A DNA stretch of 26,863 nt from an uncultured Mycoplasmatota bacterium (GCA_900547225.1 URFW01000010.1:1-26863); one strand, 5' to 3'; counted from the first letter of the stretch, positions 14,103 to 22,540 are shown. Translations and numbers: made by a program. Notes: a model not told the origin generated them from the letters alone.

Positions 14103-14611
14103 TATCCTAAAATCTCCTCTACAGATTTTCCTCTTAATTCAGCAATATGTTCTGCTGATTTTTGGCTCTTTAATGCTTCAACGCATGCTCTTGCGGTATT
14201 TAATTTTGTATTTGATCCAAGTGATTTTGAAATGATGTCTTTAACACCAGCTAATTCTAAGATTGCACGAACTGAACCACCAGCTATTATACCAGTACCG
14301 GCTTTAGCAGGTTTAATTAAAACTTTTGCTGCTCCAGCTGTACCAATAGCGTCATGAGATACTGTTCTATCTTCAACTAAGTCAACCTTAATGATTCTGT
14401 TAGTTGCATCTTGAACTGCTTTTTTGATAGCGTCTTGAACTTCATTTGCTTTACCAGTTCCAAGGCCAACTTTACCTTTTCCATCTCCAACTGCAACAGT
14501 TGCTGCAAAACGAAGACGACGTCCACCTTTGGTAACTTTTGTAACACGATTTACAGAAATAACTGTTTCGTTATATTCTTTTTCACGTGGTTTGCTATTT
14601 CTTCTTTCCAT
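14102..14611 (-). CDS. rpsE: 30S ribosomal protein S5
   Basis: The 169-residue protein carries the S5 double-stranded RNA-binding fold (VISVNRVTKVTKGGRRLRFAA, VGDGKGKVGLGTGKANEV) and C-terminal domain (GGSVRAILELAGVKDIISKSLGS). It lies at the mRNA entry and helps decoding accuracy. The expected order rplR-rpsE is kept. The C-terminus is directly coupled to rplO. Confidence 0.98.
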   Translation of the reverse strand: MERRNSKPREKEYNETVISVNRVTKVTKGGRRLRFAATVAVGDGKGKVGLGTGKANEVQDAIKKAVQDATNRIIKVDLVEDRTVSHDAIGTAGAAKVLIKPAKAGTGIIAGGSVRAILELAGVKDIISKSLGSNTKLNTARACVEALKSQKSAEHIAELRGKSVEEILG

Positions 14612-14623
14612 CGTTACCCTCCT

Positions 14624-14986
14624 TTAGAATTCTAATCCATTTTCACGTGCTGCATCTGCTAATGCCTTAACACGTCCATGATATAAGTAGCCACCTCTAT
14701 CGAATACTACTTTTTTTATTTTTGCTTTCTTTGCTTTCTTTGCAACCAAAGCTCCTACAAGCTTACTTGCTTCTATGTTACCACCATTTTTAATGTTTAA
14801 ATCTTTATCTAATGATGAAGCGCTTACTAAAGTAACACCTTTTTCATCATCAATTATTTGAACACTAATGTTCTTTAATGATCTAAATACGCATAATCTT
14901 GGTAACTCGCTAGTTCCGCTTACCTTGTTTCTTATTCTAGCATGTCTAGCTTTACGAGCTTCATTACGTGATGTCTTGTTTATCAT
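14624..14986 (-). CDS. rplR: 50S ribosomal protein L18
   Basis: The 120-residue protein has RKARHARIRNKVSGTSELPR, FRSLKNISVQIIDD and FDRGGYLYHGRVKALADAARENG, diagnostic of L18. It binds 5S rRNA together with L5 at the central protuberance. GGGAG lies 9 nt upstream of the ATG. Length is normal (about 117-120). Confidence 0.98.
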   Translation of the reverse strand: MINKTSRNEARKARHARIRNKVSGTSELPRLCVFRSLKNISVQIIDDEKGVTLVSASSLDKDLNIKNGGNIEASKLVGALVAKKAKKAKIKKVVFDRGGYLYHGRVKALADAARENGLEF

Positions 14987-15007
14987 TGTAATAATCTCCC
15001 TTTCCTA

Positions 15008-15547
15008 TTATTTAGAAGCCTTTTTACCTTCTTTACGGCGAATATGTTCACCTTTGTAACGAATACCTTTACCTTTATATGGTTCTGGTTTTCTAACTTC
15101 TCTTATTTCTGCAGCAAATTTACCAACTGCTTCTTTATCAATACCTTTAACTGTTATTTCAGTTGCACTTACAGCTGAAACTTCAAGTCCAGCAGGTACT
15201 TCTAATTCAATTTTGTGTGAATAACCAGCGTTTATTTCTAGAACTTTTCCTTTTGGATTAAATCTATAACCAACACCGATTATTTCTAGGCCTTTTTCAT
15301 AACCTTCTGATACACCAATAATCATGTTCTTGATTAAAGCATTTGTTGTACCATGCATTTGTTTTGTTGTTTTAATTTCACTGTTTCTTGTAACCTTAAC
15401 CTTGTTATCTTCTACTTTAACATCTATGTTTGGATTTAATGTTAATGATAATTCACCTTTAGGTCCCTTTACAGTGATGCATCCATTTTCGTTTGTAACA
15501 GTAACGCCACTTGGTACTGTTAATTCTCTATTTCCGATACGACTCAT
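15008..15547 (-). CDS. rplF: 50S ribosomal protein L6
   Basis: The 179-residue protein starts SRIGNRELTVPSGVTVT and ends with the conserved KPEPYKGKGIRYKGEHIRRKEGK. It has two homologous domains that bind 23S rRNA near the factor-binding site. Length and position between rpsH and rplR are canonical. Confidence 0.98.
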   Translation of the reverse strand: MSRIGNRELTVPSGVTVTNENGCITVKGPKGELSLTLNPNIDVKVEDNKVKVTRNSEIKTTKQMHGTTNALIKNMIIGVSEGYEKGLEIIGVGYRFNPKGKVLEINAGYSHKIELEVPAGLEVSAVSATEITVKGIDKEAVGKFAAEIREVRKPEPYKGKGIRYKGEHIRRKEGKKASK

Positions 15548-15568
15548 CTTTAAGTTCCTCCTTATGAA

Positions 15569-15967
15569 TTACCATACATATGCTAATACTTCTCCACCAA
15601 GGTTTTCTTTTCTAGCTTCTTTACCAGTCATGATTCCCTTTGATGTTGATACGATTGAGATTCCAAGTCCGTTTAATACAGTTGGAATTTCTTCAGCCTT
15701 AGCATACACACGTAAACCTGGTTTAGATATTCTCTTTAAACCAGAAATTACTCTTTCTTTGTTTTTTCCATATTTTAAAGTAATAACAATGTTATCTTGT
15801 ACTTGACCTTTTTCTACTTTGTAGTCAGTTATATATCCTTCAGCTTTTAAAATTTTAACTATTTCTAATTTAAGCTTTGATGAAGGAACTACAACTTCAT
15901 TATAACGCATTTGATTTGCATTACGCATACGTGTAAGTAAATCTGCGATTGGATCTGTTACTGACAT
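15569..15967 (-). CDS. rpsH: 30S ribosomal protein S8
   Basis: The 132-residue protein has the start TDPIADLLTRMRNANQMRYN and the C-terminal STSKGIMTGKEARKENLGGE that contacts helix 21 of 16S rRNA. It is a primary 30S assembly protein; in E. coli it also represses the spc operon. No such site was recognised here. GGAGG precedes the ATG. Confidence 0.98.
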   Translation of the reverse strand: MSVTDPIADLLTRMRNANQMRYNEVVVPSSKLKLEIVKILKAEGYITDYKVEKGQVQDNIVITLKYGKNKERVISGLKRISKPGLRVYAKAEEIPTVLNGLGISIVSTSKGIMTGKEARKENLGGEVLAYVW

Positions 15968-15994
15968 ATGAATCCTCCTTTTATATTTTTACTC

Positions 15995-16180
15995 TTACCA
16001 ACTTGACTTTCTAACACCAGGAATTTCACCTTTATATGCTAGTTCTCTAAAGCAAATACGGCAGATACCAAACTTTTTCATTACTGAATGTGGACGACCG
16101 CATCTGTTGCAACGAGTGTATTCTTGTACTTTAAATTTCTTTGGTCTTCTTTGTTTTACGACCATACTTTTCTTTGCCAT
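15995..16180 (-). CDS. rpsN: 30S ribosomal protein S14, zinc-binding type Z
   Basis: The 61-residue short form carries two CXXC pairs (Cys24, Cys27, Cys40, Cys43 in CNRCGRP and CRICF) that bind zinc, then the conserved LAYKGEIPGVRKSSW end. The 61-aa Z type is typical of Firmicutes and Mollicutes; the longer zinc-free paralogue is not in this window. Confidence 0.98.
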   Translation of the reverse strand: MAKKSMVVKQRRPKKFKVQEYTRCNRCGRPHSVMKKFGICRICFRELAYKGEIPGVRKSSW

Positions 16181-16198
16181 TTATTTCCTCCCATTTGC

Positions 16199-16738
16199 TT
16201 ACTTCTTAAAAGGTAAACCGAATCCTTTTAATAAGTCTAATGCTTCTTCATTAGTTTTTGCAGTTGTAACAAAAACAATGTCCATTCCACGTACTTTTAC
16301 AACTTCGTCATAAACTATTTCTGGGAATATAGTTTGTTCTTTAATTCCTAAAGTATAATTTCCTCTTCCATCAAATGCTTTATTTGATATACCTCTAAAA
16401 TCACGTACACGTGGTAACACGATTTTAATTAACTTTTCTAGGAAAGTATACATAGTTTCTCCACGAAGTGTAACCTTACATCCAATTGCTTGACCTTCTC
16501 TTAATTTGAAACCAGCAATTGATTTTTTTGCTCTTGTAATAACTGGTTGTTGACCTGTTATTTTTTCAAGTTCGCTTACTGCAACATCTAAAAGTTTGCT
16601 GTTTAAAGTTGCATCGCCAACTCCCATATTAACTACGATCTTTTCTAGCTTTGGTACAGCCATGACAGTAGTATAATTATGTTTCTTTTCAAGTTCAGGA
16701 ATAATTTCCTTAGTATATTTTTCTTTTAAACTGTTCAT
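16199..16738 (-). CDS. rplE: 50S ribosomal protein L5
   Basis: The 179-residue protein has KLEKIVVNMGVGDA, the TGQQPVITRAKKSIAGFKLR loop that touches P-site tRNA, and RVRDFRGISNKAFDGRGNYTLG. It binds 5S rRNA with L18. Length is exactly that of most Firmicutes L5. AGGAGGGTAACT-type ribosome site upstream. Confidence 0.98.
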   Translation of the reverse strand: MNSLKEKYTKEIIPELEKKHNYTTVMAVPKLEKIVVNMGVGDATLNSKLLDVAVSELEKITGQQPVITRAKKSIAGFKLREGQAIGCKVTLRGETMYTFLEKLIKIVLPRVRDFRGISNKAFDGRGNYTLGIKEQTIFPEIVYDEVVKVRGMDIVFVTTAKTNEEALDLLKGFGLPFKK

Positions 16739-16752
16739 AGTTACCCTCCTTA

Positions 16753-17058
16753 TTAGTCTAATTTAGATTTTGACTTGCTAGAAATTCTAACTTTTTTTCC
16801 GTCTTTATCTAGTTCTTTTGCTATTCTAGTACGTTTTTTGGTTTTAGGATCAATCATCATTACGTTAGATACGTGAATAGCTGCTTCCTTATCTATAATT
16901 CCACCGTTTTGGTCTTGTCCGTTTGGCTTAACATGTTTTTTTACCATATTAATGCCTTCTACAAAAACCTTTTCACCTTTCTTAGCGATGATTTTTCCTT
17001 CTTTACCTTTATCTTTACCAGCAATAACAATTACTTTATCTCCAACTTTTAAATTCAT
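16753..17058 (-). CDS. rplX: 50S ribosomal protein L24
   Basis: The 101-residue protein starts with a KOW motif (GDKVIVIAGKDKGKEGKII) followed by VEGINMVKKHVKPN and GGIIDKEAAIHVSNVM. L24 initiates 50S assembly and lies at the tunnel exit. Order between rplN and rplE is canonical. Confidence 0.97.
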   Translation of the reverse strand: MNLKVGDKVIVIAGKDKGKEGKIIAKKGEKVFVEGINMVKKHVKPNGQDQNGGIIDKEAAIHVSNVMMIDPKTKKRTRIAKELDKDGKKVRISSKSKSKLD

Positions 17059-17079
17059 GATTTTTCCTCCTTAAAAGGC

Positions 17080-17448
17080 CTATAACACTTCTTTTGCTAA
17101 CGATACAATTTTCATGAAATCTTTATCACGTAATTCGCGTGCTACTGGACCTAAAACTCTTGTTCCAACTGGTGTCTTATCATCTTTAATAATAACGCAT
17201 GCATTATCATCGAATTTAATGTAAGAACCATCATCTCTACGCATTCCAAACTTACTTCTAACGATAACCGCTTTTACGACTTTACCGCTTGATATGTTAC
17301 CATTTGGAGTTGCTTTTTTTACTGTTCCAACTACGATGTCACCAATGTTTCCGGTTTTTCTTCTACTACCACCCAAGACTCTAATAACCATTAGTTCACG
17401 AGCACCAGAATTATCAGCAACTTTTAAACGACTTTGTTGTTGAATCAT
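17080..17448 (-). CDS. rplN: 50S ribosomal protein L14
   Basis: The 122-residue protein is highly conserved (IQQQSRLKVADNSGARELM, VKAVIVRSKFGMRRDDGSYI, GPVARELRDKDFMKIVSLA). It contacts 16S rRNA in an intersubunit bridge. Length is exactly that of the family. Confidence 0.98.
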   Translation of the reverse strand: MIQQQSRLKVADNSGARELMVIRVLGGSRRKTGNIGDIVVGTVKKATPNGNISSGKVVKAVIVRSKFGMRRDDGSYIKFDDNACVIIKDDKTPVGTRVLGPVARELRDKDFMKIVSLAKEVL

Positions 17449-17478
17449 AACGAATCCTCCTTCTTAATTGTAAAGCGC

Positions 17479-17736
17479 CTATAAAATTACGGCTTCTTCT
17501 ACTATTTCCACTAAACTAAATCTTTTTGTTTTTGATAATGGTTTGGTTTCTACAACCCTAACGATATCTCCAACTTTAGCTTGGTTATTTTCGTCATGTG
17601 CTGTATATTTCTTAGAATATTTAACACGTTTACCATACTTTGGATCTTTTTTATAAGTTTCAACTAAAATTGTAATTGTTTTATCATTTTTAGCACTTAC
17701 AACTTTACCAACTACTTCATGTCTTGTTTTTTCCAT
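17479..17736 (-). CDS. rpsQ: 30S ribosomal protein S17
   Basis: The 85-residue OB-fold protein has VGKVVSAKNDKTITILVET and the loop KKYTAHDENNQAKVGDIVRV followed by ETKPLSKTKRFSLVEI. It is a primary 16S-binding protein. Order rpmC-rpsQ-rplN is canonical, with GGAGG upstream. Confidence 0.98.
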   Translation of the reverse strand: MEKTRHEVVGKVVSAKNDKTITILVETYKKDPKYGKRVKYSKKYTAHDENNQAKVGDIVRVVETKPLSKTKRFSLVEIVEEAVIL

Positions 17737-17753
17737 AAGTAAACCTCCCTAAA

Positions 17754-17939
17754 TTATTGACGTTCTGCTAAAATAGTCTTCATTCTAGCAACGTCCTTTC
17801 TTAATTCATGTATTCTTGAAGGTTTTTCTAAGTTCCCTGTAGCTTGCTGCATACGTAATTTAAATATTTCGTCTTTTGCTTCTACTATCTTAGCTTCGAT
17901 TTGTTCAGTGGTAAGTTCTCTAATTTCCTTAACCTTCAT
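17754..17939 (-). CDS. rpmC: 50S ribosomal protein L29
   Basis: The 61-residue helical protein (MKVKEIRELTTEQIEAKIVE to RKDVARMKTILAERQ) binds near the tunnel exit next to L23. The ATG at 17939 is preferred over one five codons upstream because it gives the conserved family start and has GGTGG 7 nt before it. It overlaps the last 11 nt of rplP, implying coupling. Confidence 0.95.
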   Translation of the reverse strand: MKVKEIRELTTEQIEAKIVEAKDEIFKLRMQQATGNLEKPSRIHELRKDVARMKTILAERQ

Positions 17940-18360
17940 TTTTTTCACCACCATTTTCTTTAGTTACAAATTTACATTTGATTGGTAACTTGTGCATAGC
18001 AAGTCTTAATGCTTCACGAGCAACTTCTTCAGTTACACCTGAAACTTCAAACATAATTTTTCCTTCTTTTACAACTGCAACCCAGCTTTCTGGATTACCT
18101 TTACCTTTACCTTGACGAGTTTCTAAAGGTTTCTTTGTTAATGAAAGGTGTGGGAATATATTAACGAATACTTTACCACCACGTTTCATATAACGAGTCA
18201 TAGCAACACGGGCAGCTTCGATTTGACGAGCAGTGATCCAAGCGCCTTCTTTTGCCATTAAACCATATTCACCAAAGTGTAAGCTTGTATTACCTTTTGA
18301 TTTTCCTTCGTGATAAATTCTGTGAGGTTTACGATACTTAGTTCTTTTTGGCATCAACAT
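17929..18360 (-). CDS. rplP: 50S ribosomal protein L16
   Basis: With the ATG at 18360 the protein has 143 residues and begins MLMPKRTKYRKPHR, the universal L16 start. GGAGGTG lies 7 nt upstream. A longer in-frame extension upstream lies inside rpsC and is not credible. The start overlaps the rpsC end by 23 nt. L16 helps position A-site tRNA; the conserved GAWITARQIEAARVAMTRY and PLETRQGKGKG are present. Confidence 0.97.
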   Translation of the reverse strand: MLMPKRTKYRKPHRIYHEGKSKGNTSLHFGEYGLMAKEGAWITARQIEAARVAMTRYMKRGGKVFVNIFPHLSLTKKPLETRQGKGKGNPESWVAVVKEGKIMFEVSGVTEEVAREALRLAMHKLPIKCKFVTKENGGEKNEG

Positions 18361-19015
18361 GTTTAACACCTCCAGTTTTTTTCTTTGAAGGAAGTATTTC
18401 ACCTTTGTAGATCCATACTTTAACACCTATCTTACCATAAGTTGTATCAGCTTCTGCTGTTGCGTAATCAATATTAGCTCTTAAAGTATGTAAAGGTGTT
18501 GTACCTTCATTATAACCTTCGCTACGAGCTATTTCAGCTCCGTTTAAACGTCCAGAACATAAAGTCTTAATTCCTTTTGCTCCAGCTCTCATTGTATTTC
18601 TAATTGCTCTTTTTTGAGCCATACGATATGAACCTCTGTTTTCAATTTGGCTAGCAATGTTGTTAGCTACTAATTGAGCATCCATATCAGCGTTCTTAAC
18701 TTCCATAATAGAAATTTGAACTTCTTCACCAACTAATTTGTTGATTTGTTTCTTTAATTTTTCGATTTCTTCTCCACCGTGTCCAATAACAACACCTGGT
18801 TTTGCAGTACTGATTTTAATTTCAGTTTTCTTGTTACTTCTTTCAATAGTTACAGAAGAAACTGCTGCATTCTTTAACTTCTTATCTAAGAAGTTACGGA
18901 TTTTCATGTCATTTTCTAATGTTGCAGAGAAATCTTTACTTGGTGCATACCATTTAGCAGTCCAATCCTTGTTTATTCCAAGTCTTAAACCTGCAGGATT
19001 AACTTTTTGACCCAT
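18338..19015 (-). CDS. rpsC: 30S ribosomal protein S3
   Basis: The 225-residue protein has MGQKVNPAGLRLGINKDW, a KH domain with GVVIGHGGEEIEKL (GHGG as the GxxG loop), and the C-terminal domain AEIARSEGYNEGTTPLHTLRANIDYA. It forms the mRNA entry tunnel with S4 and S5. Length is typical (about 217-225). Confidence 0.98.
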   Translation of the reverse strand: MGQKVNPAGLRLGINKDWTAKWYAPSKDFSATLENDMKIRNFLDKKLKNAAVSSVTIERSNKKTEIKISTAKPGVVIGHGGEEIEKLKKQINKLVGEEVQISIMEVKNADMDAQLVANNIASQIENRGSYRMAQKRAIRNTMRAGAKGIKTLCSGRLNGAEIARSEGYNEGTTPLHTLRANIDYATAEADTTYGKIGVKVWIYKGEILPSKKKTGGVKHVDAKKN

Positions 19016-19033
19016 TAGTCTTCCTCCTTATAA

Positions 19034-19366
19034 TTATCTTTCTGCTACAACCACTGTTACATGACTTGTACGGTGATCGTTTTTAGCAATTCTTCCTCTT
19101 GAATCAGGTACTGATCTCTTAAGTACAGGACCATCATTAACATAAGCTTCTTTTACATATAATTTAGCTTTATCAAGATTATGATTATTTTCAGCATTTG
19201 CTACTGCTGAAGTTAAAACTTTTTTGATGACGCGTGCAGCTTTGTTATTCATGTTGTTTAAAATAGCCATAGCTTCACTTACGTCTTTTCCGTTTATTAA
19301 CCTCATAACTAAACGAGATTTTAAAGCGGAAATACGAACTGTCTTCGCAATTGCTTTCGCTTCCAT
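19034..19366 (-). CDS. rplV: 50S ribosomal protein L22
   Basis: The 110-residue protein starts with AKTVRISALKSRLVMRLING and ends with RTSHVTVVVAER. L22 lines the nascent-peptide tunnel with a long beta hairpin. In most bacteria the hairpin reads KRFRPRAxGRA; here it reads LKRSVPDSRGRIAKNDHRTS, so the tip chemistry is different. The rest of the protein and its position between rpsS and rpsC are standard. Confidence 0.97.
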   Translation of the reverse strand: MEAKAIAKTVRISALKSRLVMRLINGKDVSEAMAILNNMNNKAARVIKKVLTSAVANAENNHNLDKAKLYVKEAYVNDGPVLKRSVPDSRGRIAKNDHRTSHVTVVVAER

Positions 19367-19388
19367 ATTGTTATCTCCCTTCTAGTTA

Positions 19389-19658
19389 TTACTTTTTCTT
19401 GTTTTCGCCGTGTCCACCGCATTTACGAGTTAATGAGAATTCACCAAGTTTATGTCCAACCATATCTTCAGTTACATAAACAGGAATGAAATCTTTACCA
19501 TTGTGAACCGCAAAAGTGTGACCAATAAAATCTGGGAATATTGTTGAACGGCGTGACCAAGTTTTAATTACTTCTTTTTTACCTTCTTCGTTTAACTTTT
19601 GAACCTTCTTAAGTAATCTTCCGAATACATAAGGGCCTTTTTTAATGCTTCTTGCCAT
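19389..19658 (-). CDS. rpsS: 30S ribosomal protein S19
   Basis: The 89-residue protein has RSIKKGPYVFGRLLKKV, TWSRRSTIFPDFIGHTFAVHNGK and LGEFSLTRK, all diagnostic of S19, which sits in the 30S head with S13. It lies 19 nt after rplB with a GGAAGAT-type ribosome site. Confidence 0.98.
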   Translation of the reverse strand: MARSIKKGPYVFGRLLKKVQKLNEEGKKEVIKTWSRRSTIFPDFIGHTFAVHNGKDFIPVYVTEDMVGHKLGEFSLTRKCGGHGENKKK

Positions 19659-19677
19659 CTACATATCTTCCTTTCTA

Positions 19678-20505
19678 TTATTTTTTACGGCTTACTATTA
19701 ACTTAGTAGAAGCTTTCTTATTTCTTCTAGTCTTCATACCAAGAGCAGGTTTACCCCAAGGTGTCATAGGTTGTTTGCGTCCGATTGGAGCTCTACCTTC
19801 ACCACCACCATGTGGGTGATCGTTAGGGTTCATAACAGAACCACGTACAGTTGGACGAATACCCATGTGACGTGTACGTCCTGCTTTACCTAAATTAACT
19901 AAAGCGTAATCTGTATTACCAACTTCACCTATTGTAGCCATACAAGTTCCAAGTATCTTTCTTGTTTCACCACTTCTTAATCTTATTAATACATATTTTT
20001 CTTCACGACCTAAGATTTGTGCACTAGATCCTGCACTACGAGCAATTTGAGCTCCTTTTCCTGGTCTCATTTCGATGTTATGAATAACAGTACCTACTGG
20101 TATGTTCATAATTGGCATTGCGTTACCAACTTTAACATCAACGTTTTCTCCGCTTTCAATAATGTCGCCAACTTTTAATCCTTTAGGAGCAATTATGTAT
20201 CTTTTTTCTCCATCTCTATAATTGATTAATGCTATGTTAGCGCTTCTATTTGGATCGTATTCAATAGCAGCAACTTTACCAGTAACGTCAAACTTATTTC
20301 TTTTGAAATCAATTATACGATACTTTCTTTGAGCTCCGCCACCACGATGTCTTACAGTGATACGACCTACATTATTATGACCGTTTCTTTTTTTCTTTTC
20401 ACCAACTAAGCTTTTTTCAGGAGTAGATTTAGTTATTTCATCACTAACCAAAAAACTCATTTGCCTTCTAGAAGGCGTAGTTGGTTTTGTCTTTTTAATT
20501 GGCAT
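19678..20505 (-). CDS. rplB: 50S ribosomal protein L2
   Basis: The 275-residue protein is among the most conserved of the ribosome. It has the RNA-binding core (NVGRITVRHRGGGAQRKYR, AIEYDPNRSANIALI) and NPNDHPHGGGEGRAPIG with the universally conserved His near the peptidyl transferase centre. GGAGG lies upstream of the ATG. Length is typical (about 276). Confidence 0.99.
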   Translation of the reverse strand: MPIKKTKPTTPSRRQMSFLVSDEITKSTPEKSLVGEKKKRNGHNNVGRITVRHRGGGAQRKYRIIDFKRNKFDVTGKVAAIEYDPNRSANIALINYRDGEKRYIIAPKGLKVGDIIESGENVDVKVGNAMPIMNIPVGTVIHNIEMRPGKGAQIARSAGSSAQILGREEKYVLIRLRSGETRKILGTCMATIGEVGNTDYALVNLGKAGRTRHMGIRPTVRGSVMNPNDHPHGGGEGRAPIGRKQPMTPWGKPALGMKTRRNKKASTKLIVSRKK

Positions 20506-20520
20506 TATATTTCCTCCTTA

Positions 20521-20793
20521 TTAGCTTAAATCTAGTTTGCTACCTTCTGCTAAAGTTATAATTGCTTTCTTATAAGCTTTAGTAGCTCCAGTATAGCGTC
20601 CTACTCTTTTTTTCTTTGGTCTAACATTTATTGTGTTAACGTTTGATACTTTAACATTAAATGCTTCTTCAACCGCTTGTTTTATTTGTACTTTGTTTGC
20701 ATCCTTTGCAACCTTAAATACTACTTTGTTACCATCTGCAGTAATTCCTGCTGTTTTTTCAGTAACAACTGGTGCTAAAATTATATCTTTCAT
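20521..20793 (-). CDS. rplW: 50S ribosomal protein L23
   Basis: The 90-residue protein (DIILAPVVTEKTAG, VKVSNVNTINVRPKKKRVGR) is the tunnel-exit protein that docks trigger factor and SRP. Its ATG overlaps the rplD stop by one base (TAATG) and GGAGGTG lies in the rplD end, so the two are translationally coupled. Confidence 0.97.
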   Translation of the reverse strand: MKDIILAPVVTEKTAGITADGNKVVFKVAKDANKVQIKQAVEEAFNVKVSNVNTINVRPKKKRVGRYTGATKAYKKAIITLAEGSKLDLS

Positions 20794-21419
20794 TACTTAA
20801 GCACCTCCTCAACGTATTTTACAGCGTCTTCTGTAATAATTATTTTGTTTACATATAAAACGTCATATGTATTTAATTCATTTGCTAAAACTAATTTAAC
20901 ATCAGCTATGTTTCTAGTTGCTAAAATTAAGTTTTCAGTTAATTCTGTTGTAACTATTAAAGTTTTTCCAGTAGCATTTAAACCTTCTAAAACCTTTAAC
21001 ATATCTTTTGTTTTATTTGTTTCTGCTTCGAATTTGTCAACAACGATAATGTCTTTATCATTTGCTTTATAAGTTAAAGCTGATTTAAGAGCTAATTTAC
21101 GTTCTTTCTTATTCATCTTTTTAGTGTAGTTTCTATTGGCACTTGGTCCAAATACAACTCCACCGCCTACCCAATGTGGTGCTCTGGTAGATCCTTGACG
21201 AGCATTACCAGTTCCTTTTTGTCTCCATGGCTTTCTTCCTCCACCTGATACATCACTACGAGTTTTAGTAGCGTGAGTACCTTGTCTTCTGTTTGCCATG
21301 AATAAATTTATGTGTTCATAAACAACTTGATCATTTGGAGTAATTCCCCAAACGTTATCATCTAATTTAATGTCTTTAATTTTTTCACCTTTTAAACTTA
21401 AAAGTGCTGTTTTTGGCAT
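20793..21419 (-). CDS. rplD: 50S ribosomal protein L4
   Basis: The start is the ATG at 21419, which follows AAAGGAGG and gives MPKTALLSLKG; an in-frame ATG seven codons upstream lies before that ribosome site. The 208-residue protein has the extended loop GGGRKPWRQKGTGNARQGS that reaches the exit tunnel near the macrolide site, then TKKMNKKERKLALKSAL. In gammaproteobacteria L4 represses its operon; that mechanism is not shown here. Confidence 0.97.
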   Translation of the reverse strand: MPKTALLSLKGEKIKDIKLDDNVWGITPNDQVVYEHINLFMANRRQGTHATKTRSDVSGGGRKPWRQKGTGNARQGSTRAPHWVGGGVVFGPSANRNYTKKMNKKERKLALKSALTYKANDKDIIVVDKFEAETNKTKDMLKVLEGLNATGKTLIVTTELTENLILATRNIADVKLVLANELNTYDVLYVNKIIITEDAVKYVEEVLK

Positions 21420-21479
21420 TTTAGTTCCTCCTTTCATCACAAGTATTAAATAAATCTACATTTTAATATTTTAAATTAA

Positions 21480-22220
21480 TTATTCATTAGTTTCTTGTGA
21501 TGTATTTGTATCATCACTTGCAGCTTCTACTTCAGCCTTAACTTCTTCGCTAGCATAAGTTGCTAACTCAATTTTGTCATTTTTAACGTTTGGCTTTTTA
21601 ACAGCTGATTTGATGATAACTAAAGACTTTTTAGGACCTGGAACATTACCTTTAATTAAGATTACGTTTTCATCTTTCATAACTGCAACAACTTCTAAGT
21701 TTTGCATTGTTACGCTAACGTGTCCCATATGTCCTGGTAATTTCTTACCTTTAAATACACGCATTGGTCTCATTGTTCCTAGAGAACCAACACCTCTATG
21801 ATATTGAGATCCGTGTCCCATTGGACCTCTTGATTGGTTGTAACGTTTAATTACACCTTGGAACCCTTTACCTTTAGAGATTCCGCTTACATCAACCATT
21901 TCTCCTTCTTCAAAAACTTGACAGTCAAGTTCTTGACCTAGTTGATATTTGCTAACGTCTACTCCGCGAATCTCTTTTAAGAAGCGCTTAGGAGCAGTAT
22001 TAGCTTTTGCTAAATGACCTTTTTCTGCTTTGTTACTTAGTTTTTCTCTTTTTGTATCAAAACCTAATTGAATAGCTTCATAGCCATCAGTTTCTACTGT
22101 TTTAATTTGAGTAACAACGTTTGGTTCAACTTCAACTACAGTAACAGGAATTAGTTTTCCGTTTTTTGCAAAAACTTGAGTCATACCTAGCTTACGACCT
22201 AAGATTCCTTTTCTTTCCAT
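21480..22220 (-). CDS. rplC: 50S ribosomal protein L3 with acidic C-terminal tail
   Basis: Residues 1-209 are a complete L3 (KGILGRKLGMTQVF, GSQYHRGVGSLGTMRPMRV, KLPGHMGHVSVTMQNLEVV, VPGPKKSLVIIKSAVKK). About 37 further residues (210-246) form a hydrophilic tail rich in Glu, Asp, Ser, Thr and Asn, not present in the usual bacterial L3. L3 initiates 50S assembly and has a loop near the peptidyl transferase centre. GGAGGAAAAC precedes the ATG. Confidence 0.97.
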   Translation of the reverse strand: MERKGILGRKLGMTQVFAKNGKLIPVTVVEVEPNVVTQIKTVETDGYEAIQLGFDTKREKLSNKAEKGHLAKANTAPKRFLKEIRGVDVSKYQLGQELDCQVFEEGEMVDVSGISKGKGFQGVIKRYNQSRGPMGHGSQYHRGVGSLGTMRPMRVFKGKKLPGHMGHVSVTMQNLEVVAVMKDENVILIKGNVPGPKKSLVIIKSAVKKPNVKNDKIELATYASEEVKAEVEAASDDTNTSQETNE

Positions 22221-22237
22221 GTTTTCCTCCTATATAA

Positions 22238-22540
22238 TTACTTAATTTCGATTTCAACACCGCTTGGTAAATCAAGATGTTGTAATGCATCAATTACATC
22301 TTTACTTGGTTCTATGATGTCGATTAATCTTTTATGCGTACGCATTTCGAATTGTTCACGTGAATCTTTATATTTGTGAACAGCACGTAAAATCGTATAT
22401 TTTTGAATTTCAGTAGGTAATGGTACTGGACCTGATACCTTTCCGCCTAAGCGTTTAACCGTTTCAACGATTTTGCTTGCAGCTAAATCCAAAGAACGAT
22501 GTTCATATGCTTTTAATCTGATTCGAATTTTGTTTGACAT
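22238..22540 (-). CDS. rpsJ: 30S ribosomal protein S10
   Basis: The 100-residue protein (NKIRIRLKAYEHRSLDLAASKIVE, GPVPLPTEIQKYTILRAVHKY, THKRLIDIIEPS) sits in the 30S head. As NusE it pairs with NusB at boxA sites such as the one in the rRNA leader of this window. It is the first gene of the ribosomal cluster, with GGGAGGAC upstream of the ATG and a long structured leader. Confidence 0.99.
   Translation of the reverse strand: MSNKIRIRLKAYEHRSLDLAASKIVETVKRLGGKVSGPVPLPTEIQKYTILRAVHKYKDSREQFEMRTHKRLIDIIEPSKDVIDALQHLDLPSGVEIEIK

Noticed and set aside
15324..15806. A 160-codon plus-strand reading frame
   Set aside because: Antisense across the rplF-rpsH junction, both certain genes.
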